Positions 33,679 through 40,934 of a DNA stretch of 64,000 nucleotides are shown piece by piece. Positions within the stretch are counted from its first letter, which is position 1. Each line of letters begins with the position of its first letter. The notes under the pieces were generated by a model. That model saw nothing but the letters and a program-made list of their open reading frames with translations, was not told the origin of the DNA and searched no databases. This DNA comes from JAEUJM01 sp044221555. Its GTDB lineage: Bacteria; Actinomycetota; Acidimicrobiia; Acidimicrobiales; DATDAH01. The stretch covers positions 1-64,000 of the forward strand of contig JBGAOY010000023.1 of the NCBI GenBank assembly GCA_044221555.1, written 5' to 3'. The position numbers were made by a program, and so were the translations under genes.

Positions 33679-35094
33679 ATGGCCCAGGGTCCTCGTGCGG
33701 GCGCGACGCCACTGTCGAGACGGCGGTTCCTGCAGGGTGCCGTGGGGACGGCCGCGCTGGCCGGCCTCGCCGCCTGCAGCTCGGGAGGCACCGGCGGCGG
33801 TGCCGCCCGCACCACCACGACCGCCCGGGGCCTGCGGCCGAGCCCCACCCGGCGCCCGGGCGATCGCCCGTACCCCTCGATGCCCGCCGGCGTCGACACG
33901 ATGCCCGAGATCGAGCACGTGATCATCTACATGCAGGAGAACCGGTCGTACGACCACTACTTCGGCATGCTCGACCGGGGTGACGGGTTCACCCTCGATG
34001 CACGGGGCCGGCCCACCGACTCGAACCCCGACCTCGACGGCAACCCGGTGACCGTGTTCCACGCCCCCAGCACGTGTGACCCCGACACCGACCTCGAGGC
34101 CAGCCAGGACTGGAACGACACGCACCTGTCGGTGAACGGCGGTGCGATGGACGGCTTCGTGCGGGCCGCCGACGGCGGTACCGGCTCGATGCAGTACTAC
34201 GACGAGCGCGACATCCCCTTCTACTACGCCCTGGCCCGCACCTTCACCCTCTGCGACCGCTGGTTCAGCTCGCTGCCGGGCCAGACCATCGCCAACCGCC
34301 GCTACCTGCAGGCGGGCACGTCGGCCGGGATCACGTCGAGCAACCTCGACGACGTGATCGCCGCGCCCGCCGCCCCCAACGGCGTGATCTGGGAGCGGTT
34401 CACCCGTCACGGCATCTCGTGGAACGACTACACGATCGACCTGCCCGACATCGTGGCCTTCCCCGACTTCGGCCTGCAGCACCCCGAGCGCATCAAGACC
34501 TTCGACCAGTTCCTTGCCCACGCGGCGGCGGGGCGCCTGCCCCAGGTCAGCATCATCAGCCCCGGTCACACCGTGTACACCGAGGAGGCCCCCCAGGGCG
34601 ACATCCAGAACGGCGAGGCCTACAGCGCGTCGATCGTCAACGCGGTGATGCACGGGCCGGGGTGGGCCAAGACGGTGCTGTTCTTCCTGTACGACGAGCA
34701 CGGCGGGTACTGCGACCACGTGCCGCCGCCGGCCGCGGTGACGCCCGACGACATCCCCCCGATGATCAACGTGCCCCCCGACCAGCCCGGCGAGTTCGAT
34801 CGCCTCGGCGTGCGGGTGCCGGCCATCGTGATCTCGCCCTTCGCCCGGGCCGACCACGTGTCGAGCGTGGTGCGCGACCACACGTCGGTGCTGAAGTTCC
34901 TGGAGACCAAGTTCAACCTCGGCGCCCTCACCAGACGCGACGCCGCGGCGGACGACCTGCTCGAGACCCTGGACGTCTCCGCCGCCGCGTTCCTCGACCC
35001 GCCGACGCTGCCGGAACCGGGGCTGCCGGCGTCGGGCAGCACCTGCCAGCCGCTGCCCCGCCCGCCGACGGCGCCCGCCGGTGAGCGGCCGTAG
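33679..35094 (+). CDS. Tat-exported phosphoesterase/phospholipase C family protein
   Basis: The protein has 471 residues. The twin-arginine signal is LSRRRFLQGAVGTAALAGLAACSS, with a lipobox-like LAAC, so it may be an exported lipoprotein. The core opens EIEHVIIYMQENRSYDHYFGML, the metal-binding motif of the phosphoesterase (PF04185) family that includes bacterial phospholipase C and acid phosphatase AcpA. FFLYDEHGGYCDHVPPP and RVPAIVISPFARADHV complete it. The family hydrolyses phospholipids or phosphomonoesters outside the membrane. ATG 33679 has GGGAGG nine bases upstream. It is unlikely to be a sulfatase because the formylglycine motif is absent. Confidence 0.88.
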   Translation: MAQGPRAGATPLSRRRFLQGAVGTAALAGLAACSSGGTGGGAARTTTTARGLRPSPTRRPGDRPYPSMPAGVDTMPEIEHVIIYMQENRSYDHYFGMLDRGDGFTLDARGRPTDSNPDLDGNPVTVFHAPSTCDPDTDLEASQDWNDTHLSVNGGAMDGFVRAADGGTGSMQYYDERDIPFYYALARTFTLCDRWFSSLPGQTIANRRYLQAGTSAGITSSNLDDVIAAPAAPNGVIWERFTRHGISWNDYTIDLPDIVAFPDFGLQHPERIKTFDQFLAHAAAGRLPQVSIISPGHTVYTEEAPQGDIQNGEAYSASIVNAVMHGPGWAKTVLFFLYDEHGGYCDHVPPPAAVTPDDIPPMINVPPDQPGEFDRLGVRVPAIVISPFARADHVSSVVRDHTSVLKFLETKFNLGALTRRDAAADDLLETLDVSAAAFLDPPTLPEPGLPASGSTCQPLPRPPTAPAGERP

Positions 35095-35133
35095 AAGGGG
35101 CCTCGTTCGGGGGCCTGGTGGATAGGCCTGGAA

Positions 35134-35177
35134 CTGGCTCCCGATTCGACGGTCCTGGCGGCCGAATCGGGAGCCAG
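35134..35177. repeat. Intergenic palindrome, CTGGC-type
   Basis: CTGGCTCCCGATTCG (35134-35148) pairs perfectly with 35163-35177 across a 14-base loop and is followed by AACGG. It lies 40 bases after the phosphoesterase stop. Shared arm ends and loop length link it to the palindromes at 45660 and 55838. A transcription terminator is the simplest role. Confidence 0.65.
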
Positions 35178-35300
35178 AACGGCTCTGGCGGCGGCCAATC
35201 GGCGCGGCCCCTTACTGTCCAGTCGGCCGCACCGCACCCCCGGGGACCAGGCAGCTCGTATGGCGCCGGGTTCGGCCGAGTGAGGAGAGACGCACCCTCC

Positions 35301-35306
35301 TAGGCT
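35301..35306 (+). promoter_or_regulatory. Predicted -10 of a leaderless promoter for the second P450
   Basis: TAGGCT lies seven bases before ATG 35314. No Shine-Dalgarno intervenes. Confidence 0.5.
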
Positions 35307-35313
35307 GTGCCGG

Positions 35314-36630
35314 ATGACCGCTACCGACGGCCAGGGCGGCCCGGCGACGGAGACGGTGTCGCCGGGGACGGGGAGCATCGACGGCCCGGCCTCGGCCCCG
35401 CCCGGGCCGGTGCTCTACAACCCGTTCGAGCCCGGGTACGCCGAGGACCCGTACCCGCAGTTCGCGCTGCTGCGCGAGGCCGACCCGGTGCACGAGTCGC
35501 TGGCCGGGCCGTGGATCCTGTTCCGCTACGACGACGTGCAGCGGCTGCTGCGCGATGCCAGCCTCAGCGTGGAGGACGACCGCGCCACGAGGGAGGGGCC
35601 CCGGGCCGAGCTGTTCGAGCAGGTGCTGGGCGACGGCGACCCCGAGCGTCGTCAGCGCGGGGCCCGGGCAATGTTGAACGTCGACCCGCCCGACCACACC
35701 CGGCTGCGGCGGCTCGTGTCGAAGGCATTCACCCCCCGCATGATCGAGGGGCTGCGCCCGCTGGTCGAGCGGCTGGTGGACGAGGCGCTCGACGGCGTTG
35801 CGCCCGCCGGGCGCATGGACGTGATCGCCGATCTCGCCTTCCCGCTGCCGTTCACGGTGATCTCGGAGCTGCTGGGGATGCCCGACGGCGACCGCGACGC
35901 CATCCGGGGGTGGTCGCACGCCATCGTCAAGACCCTCGACCCGGTGATCACCGAGGCCGAGGTGCGCGAGGCCTTCGAGGCGTCGGATGCGATGACCGAC
36001 CACATCGCCGGCGTGCTGGAGTGGAAGCGGGCCCACCCCGCCGACGACCTGCTCACCGCGCTGATCCGCGCCGAGGAGGGCGGCGACCGCCTCACGCCCG
36101 ACGAGCTCCGCGACCAGGTGGTGCTGTTGTTCATCGCCGGCCACGAGACCACGGTGAACCTGATCGGCAACGGCACGCTGGCGCTGCTGCGCCACCCCGA
36201 CCAGCTGGCCCGCTGGCGCGACGATCCCGGCCTCGACGCCAACGCTGTGGACGAGCTGTTGCGCTACGACGCGCCGGTGCAGTTCTCGCGGCGCATCACC
36301 GTCGCGCCGCTCGACGTCGCCGGCCGCACCGTCCCCGCCGGGACCTTCGTGCTGGCCGGCCTGGCCTCGTCCAACCGCGACCCCGCCTTCTGGGGGCCCA
36401 CCGCCGACGAGCTCGACCTGGCCCGCCCCACCGCGGCGCAGCACCTGTCGTTCGGCAGCGGCACCCACTTCTGCCTGGGGGCGGCGCTGGCCCGGCTGGA
36501 GGGCCAGGTGGCCGTCGGCCGCCTGATCCGGCGCTTCGACGACCTGGCGGTGGCCGACCCCGGCCCGGCGTGGAACGGCCGCATCAACCTCCGTGGCCTC
36601 GACCGCCTTCCCGTAACCTTCCGGTCATGA
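35314..36630 (+). CDS. Cytochrome P450
   Basis: The protein has 438 residues. The I-helix is AGHETT (275-280), the K-helix ELLR (314-317), and the heme loop FGSGTHFCLGAALARLEGQ has Cys387. It resembles the CYP107-like broad class of actinobacterial P450s with substrates from macrolides to fatty acids. A proline- and glycine-rich extension of about 35 residues precedes the first conserved segment (YNPFEPGYAEDPYPQFALLR). Its stop codon overlaps the first of two 22-codon micro-ORFs by ATGA, linking it to the DinB-like gene. No redox partner is nearby. Confidence 0.92.
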   Translation: MTATDGQGGPATETVSPGTGSIDGPASAPPGPVLYNPFEPGYAEDPYPQFALLREADPVHESLAGPWILFRYDDVQRLLRDASLSVEDDRATREGPRAELFEQVLGDGDPERRQRGARAMLNVDPPDHTRLRRLVSKAFTPRMIEGLRPLVERLVDEALDGVAPAGRMDVIADLAFPLPFTVISELLGMPDGDRDAIRGWSHAIVKTLDPVITEAEVREAFEASDAMTDHIAGVLEWKRAHPADDLLTALIRAEEGGDRLTPDELRDQVVLLFIAGHETTVNLIGNGTLALLRHPDQLARWRDDPGLDANAVDELLRYDAPVQFSRRITVAPLDVAGRTVPAGTFVLAGLASSNRDPAFWGPTADELDLARPTAAQHLSFGSGTHFCLGAALARLEGQVAVGRLIRRFDDLAVADPGPAWNGRINLRGLDRLPVTFRS

Positions 36631-36695
36631 GCCCGAGGAACGAGGGCGGGGCCCGAGCGGCCCGTGAGCGGAGCGAACGGGAGCGGGAGACATGA
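36627..36695 (+). CDS. Micro-ORF 1 of the MSPRNEGG family, 22 residues
   Basis: It begins MSPRNEGGARAAR and ends in an Arg/Glu-rich tail. Its ATG overlaps the P450 stop (ATGA) and its TGA overlaps the ATG of micro-ORF 2. The unit length is 69 bases with a 65-base period. It is highly similar to the two other copies in the first 38 bases and has a GGGAG near its 3' end that could serve the next start. Translation is unproven. Confidence 0.4.
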   Translation: MSPRNEGGARAARERSERERET

Positions 36696-36760
36696 GCCCG
36701 AGGGACGAGGGCGGGGCCCGAGCGGCCCGGCGACGAACGAGCCAGGAGCGCACGACATGA
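36692..36760 (+). CDS. Micro-ORF 2 of the MSPRNEGG family, 22 residues
   Basis: It begins MSPRDEGGARAAR, one codon different from copy 1, with a different tail (RRRTSQERTT). It is joined by ATGA overlaps to micro-ORF 1 upstream and to the DinB-like gene at 36757 downstream. AGGAG in its last third is well placed as the ribosome-binding site of that gene. Confidence 0.4.
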   Translation: MSPRDEGGARAARRRTSQERTT

Positions 36761-37311
36761 GCCACGATCCCCAGATCGAGCCGGACGAGAAGGACTGGAC
36801 GTGGGTGCTCGACCGGCCCTGCCCGGAGTGTGGGTTCGAGGCGTCGGACCACCAGCGCGACCGGCTGGGCAAGGCGGTGCGCCGCGTCGCATTGCGTTGG
36901 CGCCCCCTGCTCGACCGGCCGCTGGCCGAGCAGCGCCCCCGGCCGAACCAGTGGTCGGCCCTGGAGTACGGCGCCCATGTGCGCGACGTGTTCACCATCT
37001 GCCTGGGGCGCCTGCGCAAGATGCTGGACGAGGACGACCCCACCTTCGAGAACTGGGACCAGGACGCCACCGCCTTCGAGCAGGAGTACGGCGCCCAGGA
37101 CCCCTTCGAGGTGGCCCGCCAGATCGAGAGCGCGGCGATCGCCTTCGCCGAGGCCTACGACGCGGTCGAGGACGAGCAGTGGGCCCGCACGGGCACGCGA
37201 TCCGACGGCGCCCGCTTCACCGTCGAGTCGTTCGGTCGCTACGTGCTGCACGACCCCTGGCACCACGTGTGGGACGTCGAGCAGGGCTACGACGCCCTCG
37301 AGTCCCGCTGA
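36757..37311 (+). CDS. DinB-superfamily protein
   Basis: The protein has 184 residues. The helical-bundle metal positions of the DinB/YfiT group are visible: WSALEYGAHVRDVF with one His, and a C-terminal LHDPWHHVWDVEQG with the His pair. An unusual N-terminal PCPECGF may add a Cys-based metal site. Members act as thiol-dependent transferases or are of unknown role. ATG 36757 is set by the ATGA overlap with the preceding micro-ORF and an AGGAG upstream. A strong palindrome between 37324 and 37378 ends the unit against the convergent RCC1 gene. Confidence 0.78.
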   Translation: MSHDPQIEPDEKDWTWVLDRPCPECGFEASDHQRDRLGKAVRRVALRWRPLLDRPLAEQRPRPNQWSALEYGAHVRDVFTICLGRLRKMLDEDDPTFENWDQDATAFEQEYGAQDPFEVARQIESAAIAFAEAYDAVEDEQWARTGTRSDGARFTVESFGRYVLHDPWHHVWDVEQGYDALESR

Positions 37312-37323
37312 CGTCGGCGACCA

Positions 37324-37378
37324 CCTGAAGTCAGCGCACGATCCGGCGCGTGGCGCCGAGAATTGCGCTGACTTCAGG
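37324..37378. terminator. Nested palindrome between convergent genes
   Basis: CCTGAAGTCAGCGCA (37324-37338) pairs perfectly with 37364-37378, and an inner CGGCGC-GTG-GCGCCG stem lies at 37344-37358. It sits between convergent stops at 37311 and 37423, so bidirectional termination is likely. Its inner segment recurs at 57755. Confidence 0.65.
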
Positions 37379-37422
37379 CGCCTGGCGGGTCACCCACTTC
37401 CTGGCGGCGGGTCGTGGGTGAG

Positions 37423-39990
37423 TCAGACGTCGATGTTGCCGGTGGTGGCGCCGGCGGTCACTGACACCGGGGTGGCGGCGTCGTACGACGCCGCGTCGTT
37501 GTAGAACTGCTGCCATCCACTTTCGGGGTGGACGAAGATGACCCGGTAGCTGCCAGGGGCGAGCCCGTCGATCCGGTATTCCCACTTGGCGTCGGCGATC
37601 GCGCCGCCGGCGATGCCGGTGGGGCCGATCGCGATCACCCACGTTCCGGCGACGGCCCGTCCCGCGATGGCGCCGGTGGTGGGGACGAGTTGGGCGTCGG
37701 CGGTGCCCGGCGCAGTCACCGTGGTCGCCGAACCGAGGCCGGTGGACGGCTGGTTGTCGTACCACTCCATGAGGTGGCGGCCGTCGCTGCTGAAGAAGGC
37801 CAGCTTGTAGCCGCCGGGCGGCACCGCCAGCGTGTAGACGCCGTCCTCGTCGGCCGCCGCACCCCGCACCATCTGGTAGTCGGAGGCCCGCAACGCCACC
37901 ACTCGAGCCCCGGCGACATCGGCGGCGCCTGCCGTCTTCCGGATCCTTCCGGTGATGGTGGCCCCACCCCCGGCGGGTGTCTGGGCGACCAACGCCACGT
38001 CGGCGACGGTGCCGGTGCCCGCCTGGACCTGCACCGGCGTCGACGACGGCAGGTCCGGGGCCGTCGGGTGGAACCTGGGGGCGTGCGACCCGGACGGGTC
38101 GACGTAGCCCACGTAGTGATCGCCCGGCGTCAGCGGCGACACCACCACCTCGCCGGACCCGTCGGTGTCGGCCACCTGCTCGATCGCGCCGGTGTTCGAC
38201 ACCGACGCCGACAATGCCAGTGTCCAGATTCCCGCTAGCGGCGTGCCGGAACCCTGCTCGGTGACGGTGGCCGTCACCGCACCCCTGGTCGCGACCAGGG
38301 CCGGGTTCACCGCCGTGACCTGACCCGCGTTCACGACCACCGTGCCAGGCACCAGGGCCCCCGTGTGGTCGGCCGCCGGGTCCACCCCGTAGAGCCGGTA
38401 GCTGCCCGCCGGCACCACCACCGTGAACGCACCGTTCTCGTCGGCGACGTCGCCCGCGACGAGCGACTGGTCGCCGGCATCGAGCACCGCCACCCACGCA
38501 CCGGCCACGGCCGAGGCCGCGCCGGCGGTGGTCACCGTGCCGGCGATCCCGGTGGCGGGGCTGTCGAAGTCGACCGCCGGCAGCGCGTCGCCCATCTCGC
38601 CCGGCCCGTCGCCCCGATCCGACGTGTCACCGATACCGAGCTGGGCTGCCCCGTTGTCCCCCCAGCACTTCATGGCCGCGCCCACCACTGCGCAAACGTG
38701 CTCGCCGCCGACCGTCACCCCGATCGCCGGCCCCCCTGAACCCAACGCCACCGGCGACAACGAGGCACCCATCTCGCTCGGGCCGTCGCCCCGACCCGCC
38801 TCGTCTCCCTGACCGAGCTGGCCCTCGCCGTTGTTGCCCCAGCACTTCACTGACCCGTCGTCCAAGAGCGCACACGCCGACCCGGCCGTCACGATCGAAG
38901 CGGGCCACGTGCCCATGCTCACCGCCAGCGCCGTCCGGCCCGGGCCCAGATCCACCACCGGGAGCGCGTCACCCATCTCGCCCGGCCCGTCACCCCGGGT
39001 CAGGGTGTCGCCGAGGCCCAATTGACCCGACGAGTTTGTTCCCCAGCACTTCACCGATCCGCCGGCCAACACCACGCAGGTCGACCCGCCTGCGGCGCTG
39101 ATCGCCGTCGTGGTCTGGCCGACCCCCAAGCTGACGGCGGGCAGGTTGTCGCCCATCTCACCGGCCTGGTCGCCCCACCTCCCACTACCACCGGGATCGG
39201 GAAGCCCGCCGGACCACTGCCCACTGCCCCAGCACTTCACCGAGCCGTCATCGAGGATGGCGCAAGCGTGTCCGTTGCCGACGGCGATAGCCGTCGCGGT
39301 GCGGCCGGTGCCCAGGTCGATTGGCGGCAGGCCCCCCGGCCCGGAACTCACCGAATCGCCTTGCCCCAGGTATCCGGCCCGGCCCCAACACTTGACCGTG
39401 GCGTCGTCCAACAACGCGCAGGTGGTGATCTCACCCGCACTCACCGCGACGGCGGTTCGCCCCGCGCCCAAGTCGACGGCCGGCAGCCCGTCGCCCATCT
39501 CGCCGACCTCGTCTCCCCGGTTGTCCCAGAACCCCCCGACCGCGAGCTTGCCCCAGTCACCGTTCCCCCAGCACTTCAGTGACCCGTCGTCCAACACCGC
39601 GCACACGTGGTTGCGGCCCGCGCTCAACGCGGTCGCCGACCGGTCCGTACCCAGGTCCACCGGCGCCAACGCCGCCCCCATCTCGATGGCGGCGTCCCCG
39701 CGGGTGGCCACATCCTCCTGACCCAACTGCCCCGCGCCATTGGATCCCCAGCACTTCACCACTCCGCCCGGCAGGATCCCGCAGGTGAACCGCCCACCCG
39801 CGGTGATCGACCGGAACACCGCCGGCGCCCCGGGCGCCTCGTTCCCGTCCGCGGCCACCGGCGGCGGCGGGGTGGTCAGCACGGCCCCGAGGATCACCAG
39901 CAGCACCGACACCGACCGCCACACACGCACGAGAGCGCTCGGAGCCGATCGACCGACGCTCACCTCACGGCACGTCGCTGCTTCATTCAT
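37423..39990 (-). CDS. Secreted RCC1-repeat protein with four C-terminal regulatory-like domains
   Basis: 855 residues from ATG 39990, or 846 from GTG 39963. A signal sequence (VRVWRSVSVLLVILGAVLTTPPPP) is followed by about seven RCC1-type blades, each with (S/A)CA(L/I)LDDGSVKCWGxN and (E)MGDALP(A/V)VDLG, to about residue 480. Four C-terminal domains of the same type as in the NHL and 1150-residue proteins follow (YVDPSGSHAPRF; FFSSDGRHLMEWYDNQP; FVHPESGWQQFYND). There is no anchor motif. The start lies in an (ATGA)5 microsatellite, and only the fourth ATG (39990) is open through the gene. The later GTG 39963 gives a more ordinary signal peptide and would be coupled to a short ORF. Function is unknown. 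Confidence 0.8.
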   Translation of the reverse strand: MNEAATCREVSVGRSAPSALVRVWRSVSVLLVILGAVLTTPPPPVAADGNEAPGAPAVFRSITAGGRFTCGILPGGVVKCWGSNGAGQLGQEDVATRGDAAIEMGAALAPVDLGTDRSATALSAGRNHVCAVLDDGSLKCWGNGDWGKLAVGGFWDNRGDEVGEMGDGLPAVDLGAGRTAVAVSAGEITTCALLDDATVKCWGRAGYLGQGDSVSSGPGGLPPIDLGTGRTATAIAVGNGHACAILDDGSVKCWGSGQWSGGLPDPGGSGRWGDQAGEMGDNLPAVSLGVGQTTTAISAAGGSTCVVLAGGSVKCWGTNSSGQLGLGDTLTRGDGPGEMGDALPVVDLGPGRTALAVSMGTWPASIVTAGSACALLDDGSVKCWGNNGEGQLGQGDEAGRGDGPSEMGASLSPVALGSGGPAIGVTVGGEHVCAVVGAAMKCWGDNGAAQLGIGDTSDRGDGPGEMGDALPAVDFDSPATGIAGTVTTAGAASAVAGAWVAVLDAGDQSLVAGDVADENGAFTVVVPAGSYRLYGVDPAADHTGALVPGTVVVNAGQVTAVNPALVATRGAVTATVTEQGSGTPLAGIWTLALSASVSNTGAIEQVADTDGSGEVVVSPLTPGDHYVGYVDPSGSHAPRFHPTAPDLPSSTPVQVQAGTGTVADVALVAQTPAGGGATITGRIRKTAGAADVAGARVVALRASDYQMVRGAAADEDGVYTLAVPPGGYKLAFFSSDGRHLMEWYDNQPSTGLGSATTVTAPGTADAQLVPTTGAIAGRAVAGTWVIAIGPTGIAGGAIADAKWEYRIDGLAPGSYRVIFVHPESGWQQFYNDAASYDAATPVSVTAGATTGNIDV

Positions 39991-40002
39991 TCATTCATTC
40001 AT
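39983..40002 (-). repeat. (ATGA)5 microsatellite at a start codon
   Basis: Five perfect tetranucleotides on the minus strand give five overlapping ATGs. From the first three, translation reads MNE then stops at a TGA inside the repeat. The fourth opens the full RCC1 gene, and the fifth gives an eight-residue ORF (MKQRRAVR) whose stop overlaps the alternative GTG start at 39963. Confidence 0.9.
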
Positions 40003-40009
40003 GGGGTGA

Positions 40010-40037
40010 CGCAACACCGCTCCGTCGAAGTGTTGCG
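40010..40037. terminator. Hairpin between HxlR and RCC1 genes
   Basis: CGCAACAC (40010-40017) pairs with GTGTTGCG (40030-40037) across twelve bases. It lies after the HxlR stop and before the RCC1 start on the same strand. A terminator or an operator are both possible. Confidence 0.4.
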
Positions 40038-40073
40038 GGCAGGAACGGGCGCGAAGCGGTCCGGGAGGGTTGA

Positions 40074-40520
40074 TCACCAGGCGGCGCGCATGCGGAGGCG
40101 GCGGACGTCGAGGGGCTCGCCCGTCGCTTCGTCGACCACCAGCGGGCGGACGCGTTCGCCGGTGTCGCGGTCGGCCAGCTCGATGGGCGCGGACTCGCCG
40201 TCGGGCCACAGCCAGTCCTCGCCCCAGCGCCACATCGCCGCCAGCACGTCCCAGAAGGCCCGGCCCTTGTCGGTGAGCCGGTACTCGTGGCGCACCGGAC
40301 GCTGCTCGTAGGCGACCTTCACCAGCAGGCCCTCGTCGACCAGGCGAGCGAGGCGCTGGCTGAGCACGGCCCGGGGCACGCCGAGCGCATGCTGGAACTC
40401 GTCGAAGCGGCGCCGTCCGGCGAACGCCTCCCGCATGATGAGGGGCGTCCACCAGTCGCCGATCAGGTCGGTCGTCCGGGCGATGGGGCACGGCGCGTCG
40501 TCGAACCGGGTGCGGCGCAC
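40074..40520 (-). CDS. HxlR-family transcriptional regulator
   Basis: The protein has 148 residues. The family signature is complete: DDAPCPIARTTDLIGDWWTPLIMREAFAGRRRFDEFQHAL, then VPRAVLSQRLARLVDEGLLVKVAYEQRPVRHEYRLTDKG, a winged helix with the usual N-terminal Cys (PCPIA) that often senses electrophiles or oxidants. A C-terminal extension of about 40 residues follows, found in many actinobacterial members. GTG 40520 is chosen over the 56-codon longer frame because similarity begins there. Two TTCCGAGAA sequences upstream (40586-40594, 40658-40666) are candidate operators. The regulated gene is unknown. Confidence 0.88.
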   Translation of the reverse strand: MRRTRFDDAPCPIARTTDLIGDWWTPLIMREAFAGRRRFDEFQHALGVPRAVLSQRLARLVDEGLLVKVAYEQRPVRHEYRLTDKGRAFWDVLAAMWRWGEDWLWPDGESAPIELADRDTGERVRPLVVDEATGEPLDVRRLRMRAAW

Positions 40521-40703
40521 GTCAGCCCTGAGGCCTGGGTCGACCGGTTCTGGGAAGGGGTGAGCCGGCGCCGGCGGCTCGGTCGTTCCGAGAAGCGTGG
40601 GCCGGGCGAACCGTTCGAGTTGCGTGAACGCGCACACCGCCTGGAGCGGTCTCACGCTTCCGAGAACCGTGAACCATGCGACCGGCACCGACCCGCGAGC
40701 GCC

Positions 40704-40934
40704 TCACCGGTCGGGGCGCTCGGGGCGGGGCTTGAGGTCGCGGGCCAGGTTGAGGGCGTCCTCGGGGTCGAGGCCGGCCCGGCCGATCAGCCAGCAGGCG
40801 ATGGGCGCCGCCAGGCGCTCGGACGAGTGGGCGGCCACGCCGGCGAGATCGAGGAGGACCTCGATCTCGTGGGCCTCGGGGCGCTCGACGCCCAGGTGGT
40901 CGGCGAACTCGTCGAGCCACTCGTAGCCGGTCAC
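40704..40934 (-). CDS. DUF6457 small protein
   Basis: The protein has 76 residues: YEWLDEFADHLGV, then HEIEVLLDLAGVAAHSSERLAAPIACWLIGRAGL. This helical domain matches DUF6457, which occurs alone or fused near molybdopterin and formate-dehydrogenase accessory genes in actinobacteria. Its GTG start overlaps the stop of the molybdopterin oxidoreductase (GTGA), indicating translational coupling and a shared function, perhaps in cofactor handling or maturation. No catalytic residues are evident. Confidence 0.75.
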   Translation of the reverse strand: MTGYEWLDEFADHLGVERPEAHEIEVLLDLAGVAAHSSERLAAPIACWLIGRAGLDPEDALNLARDLKPRPERPDR

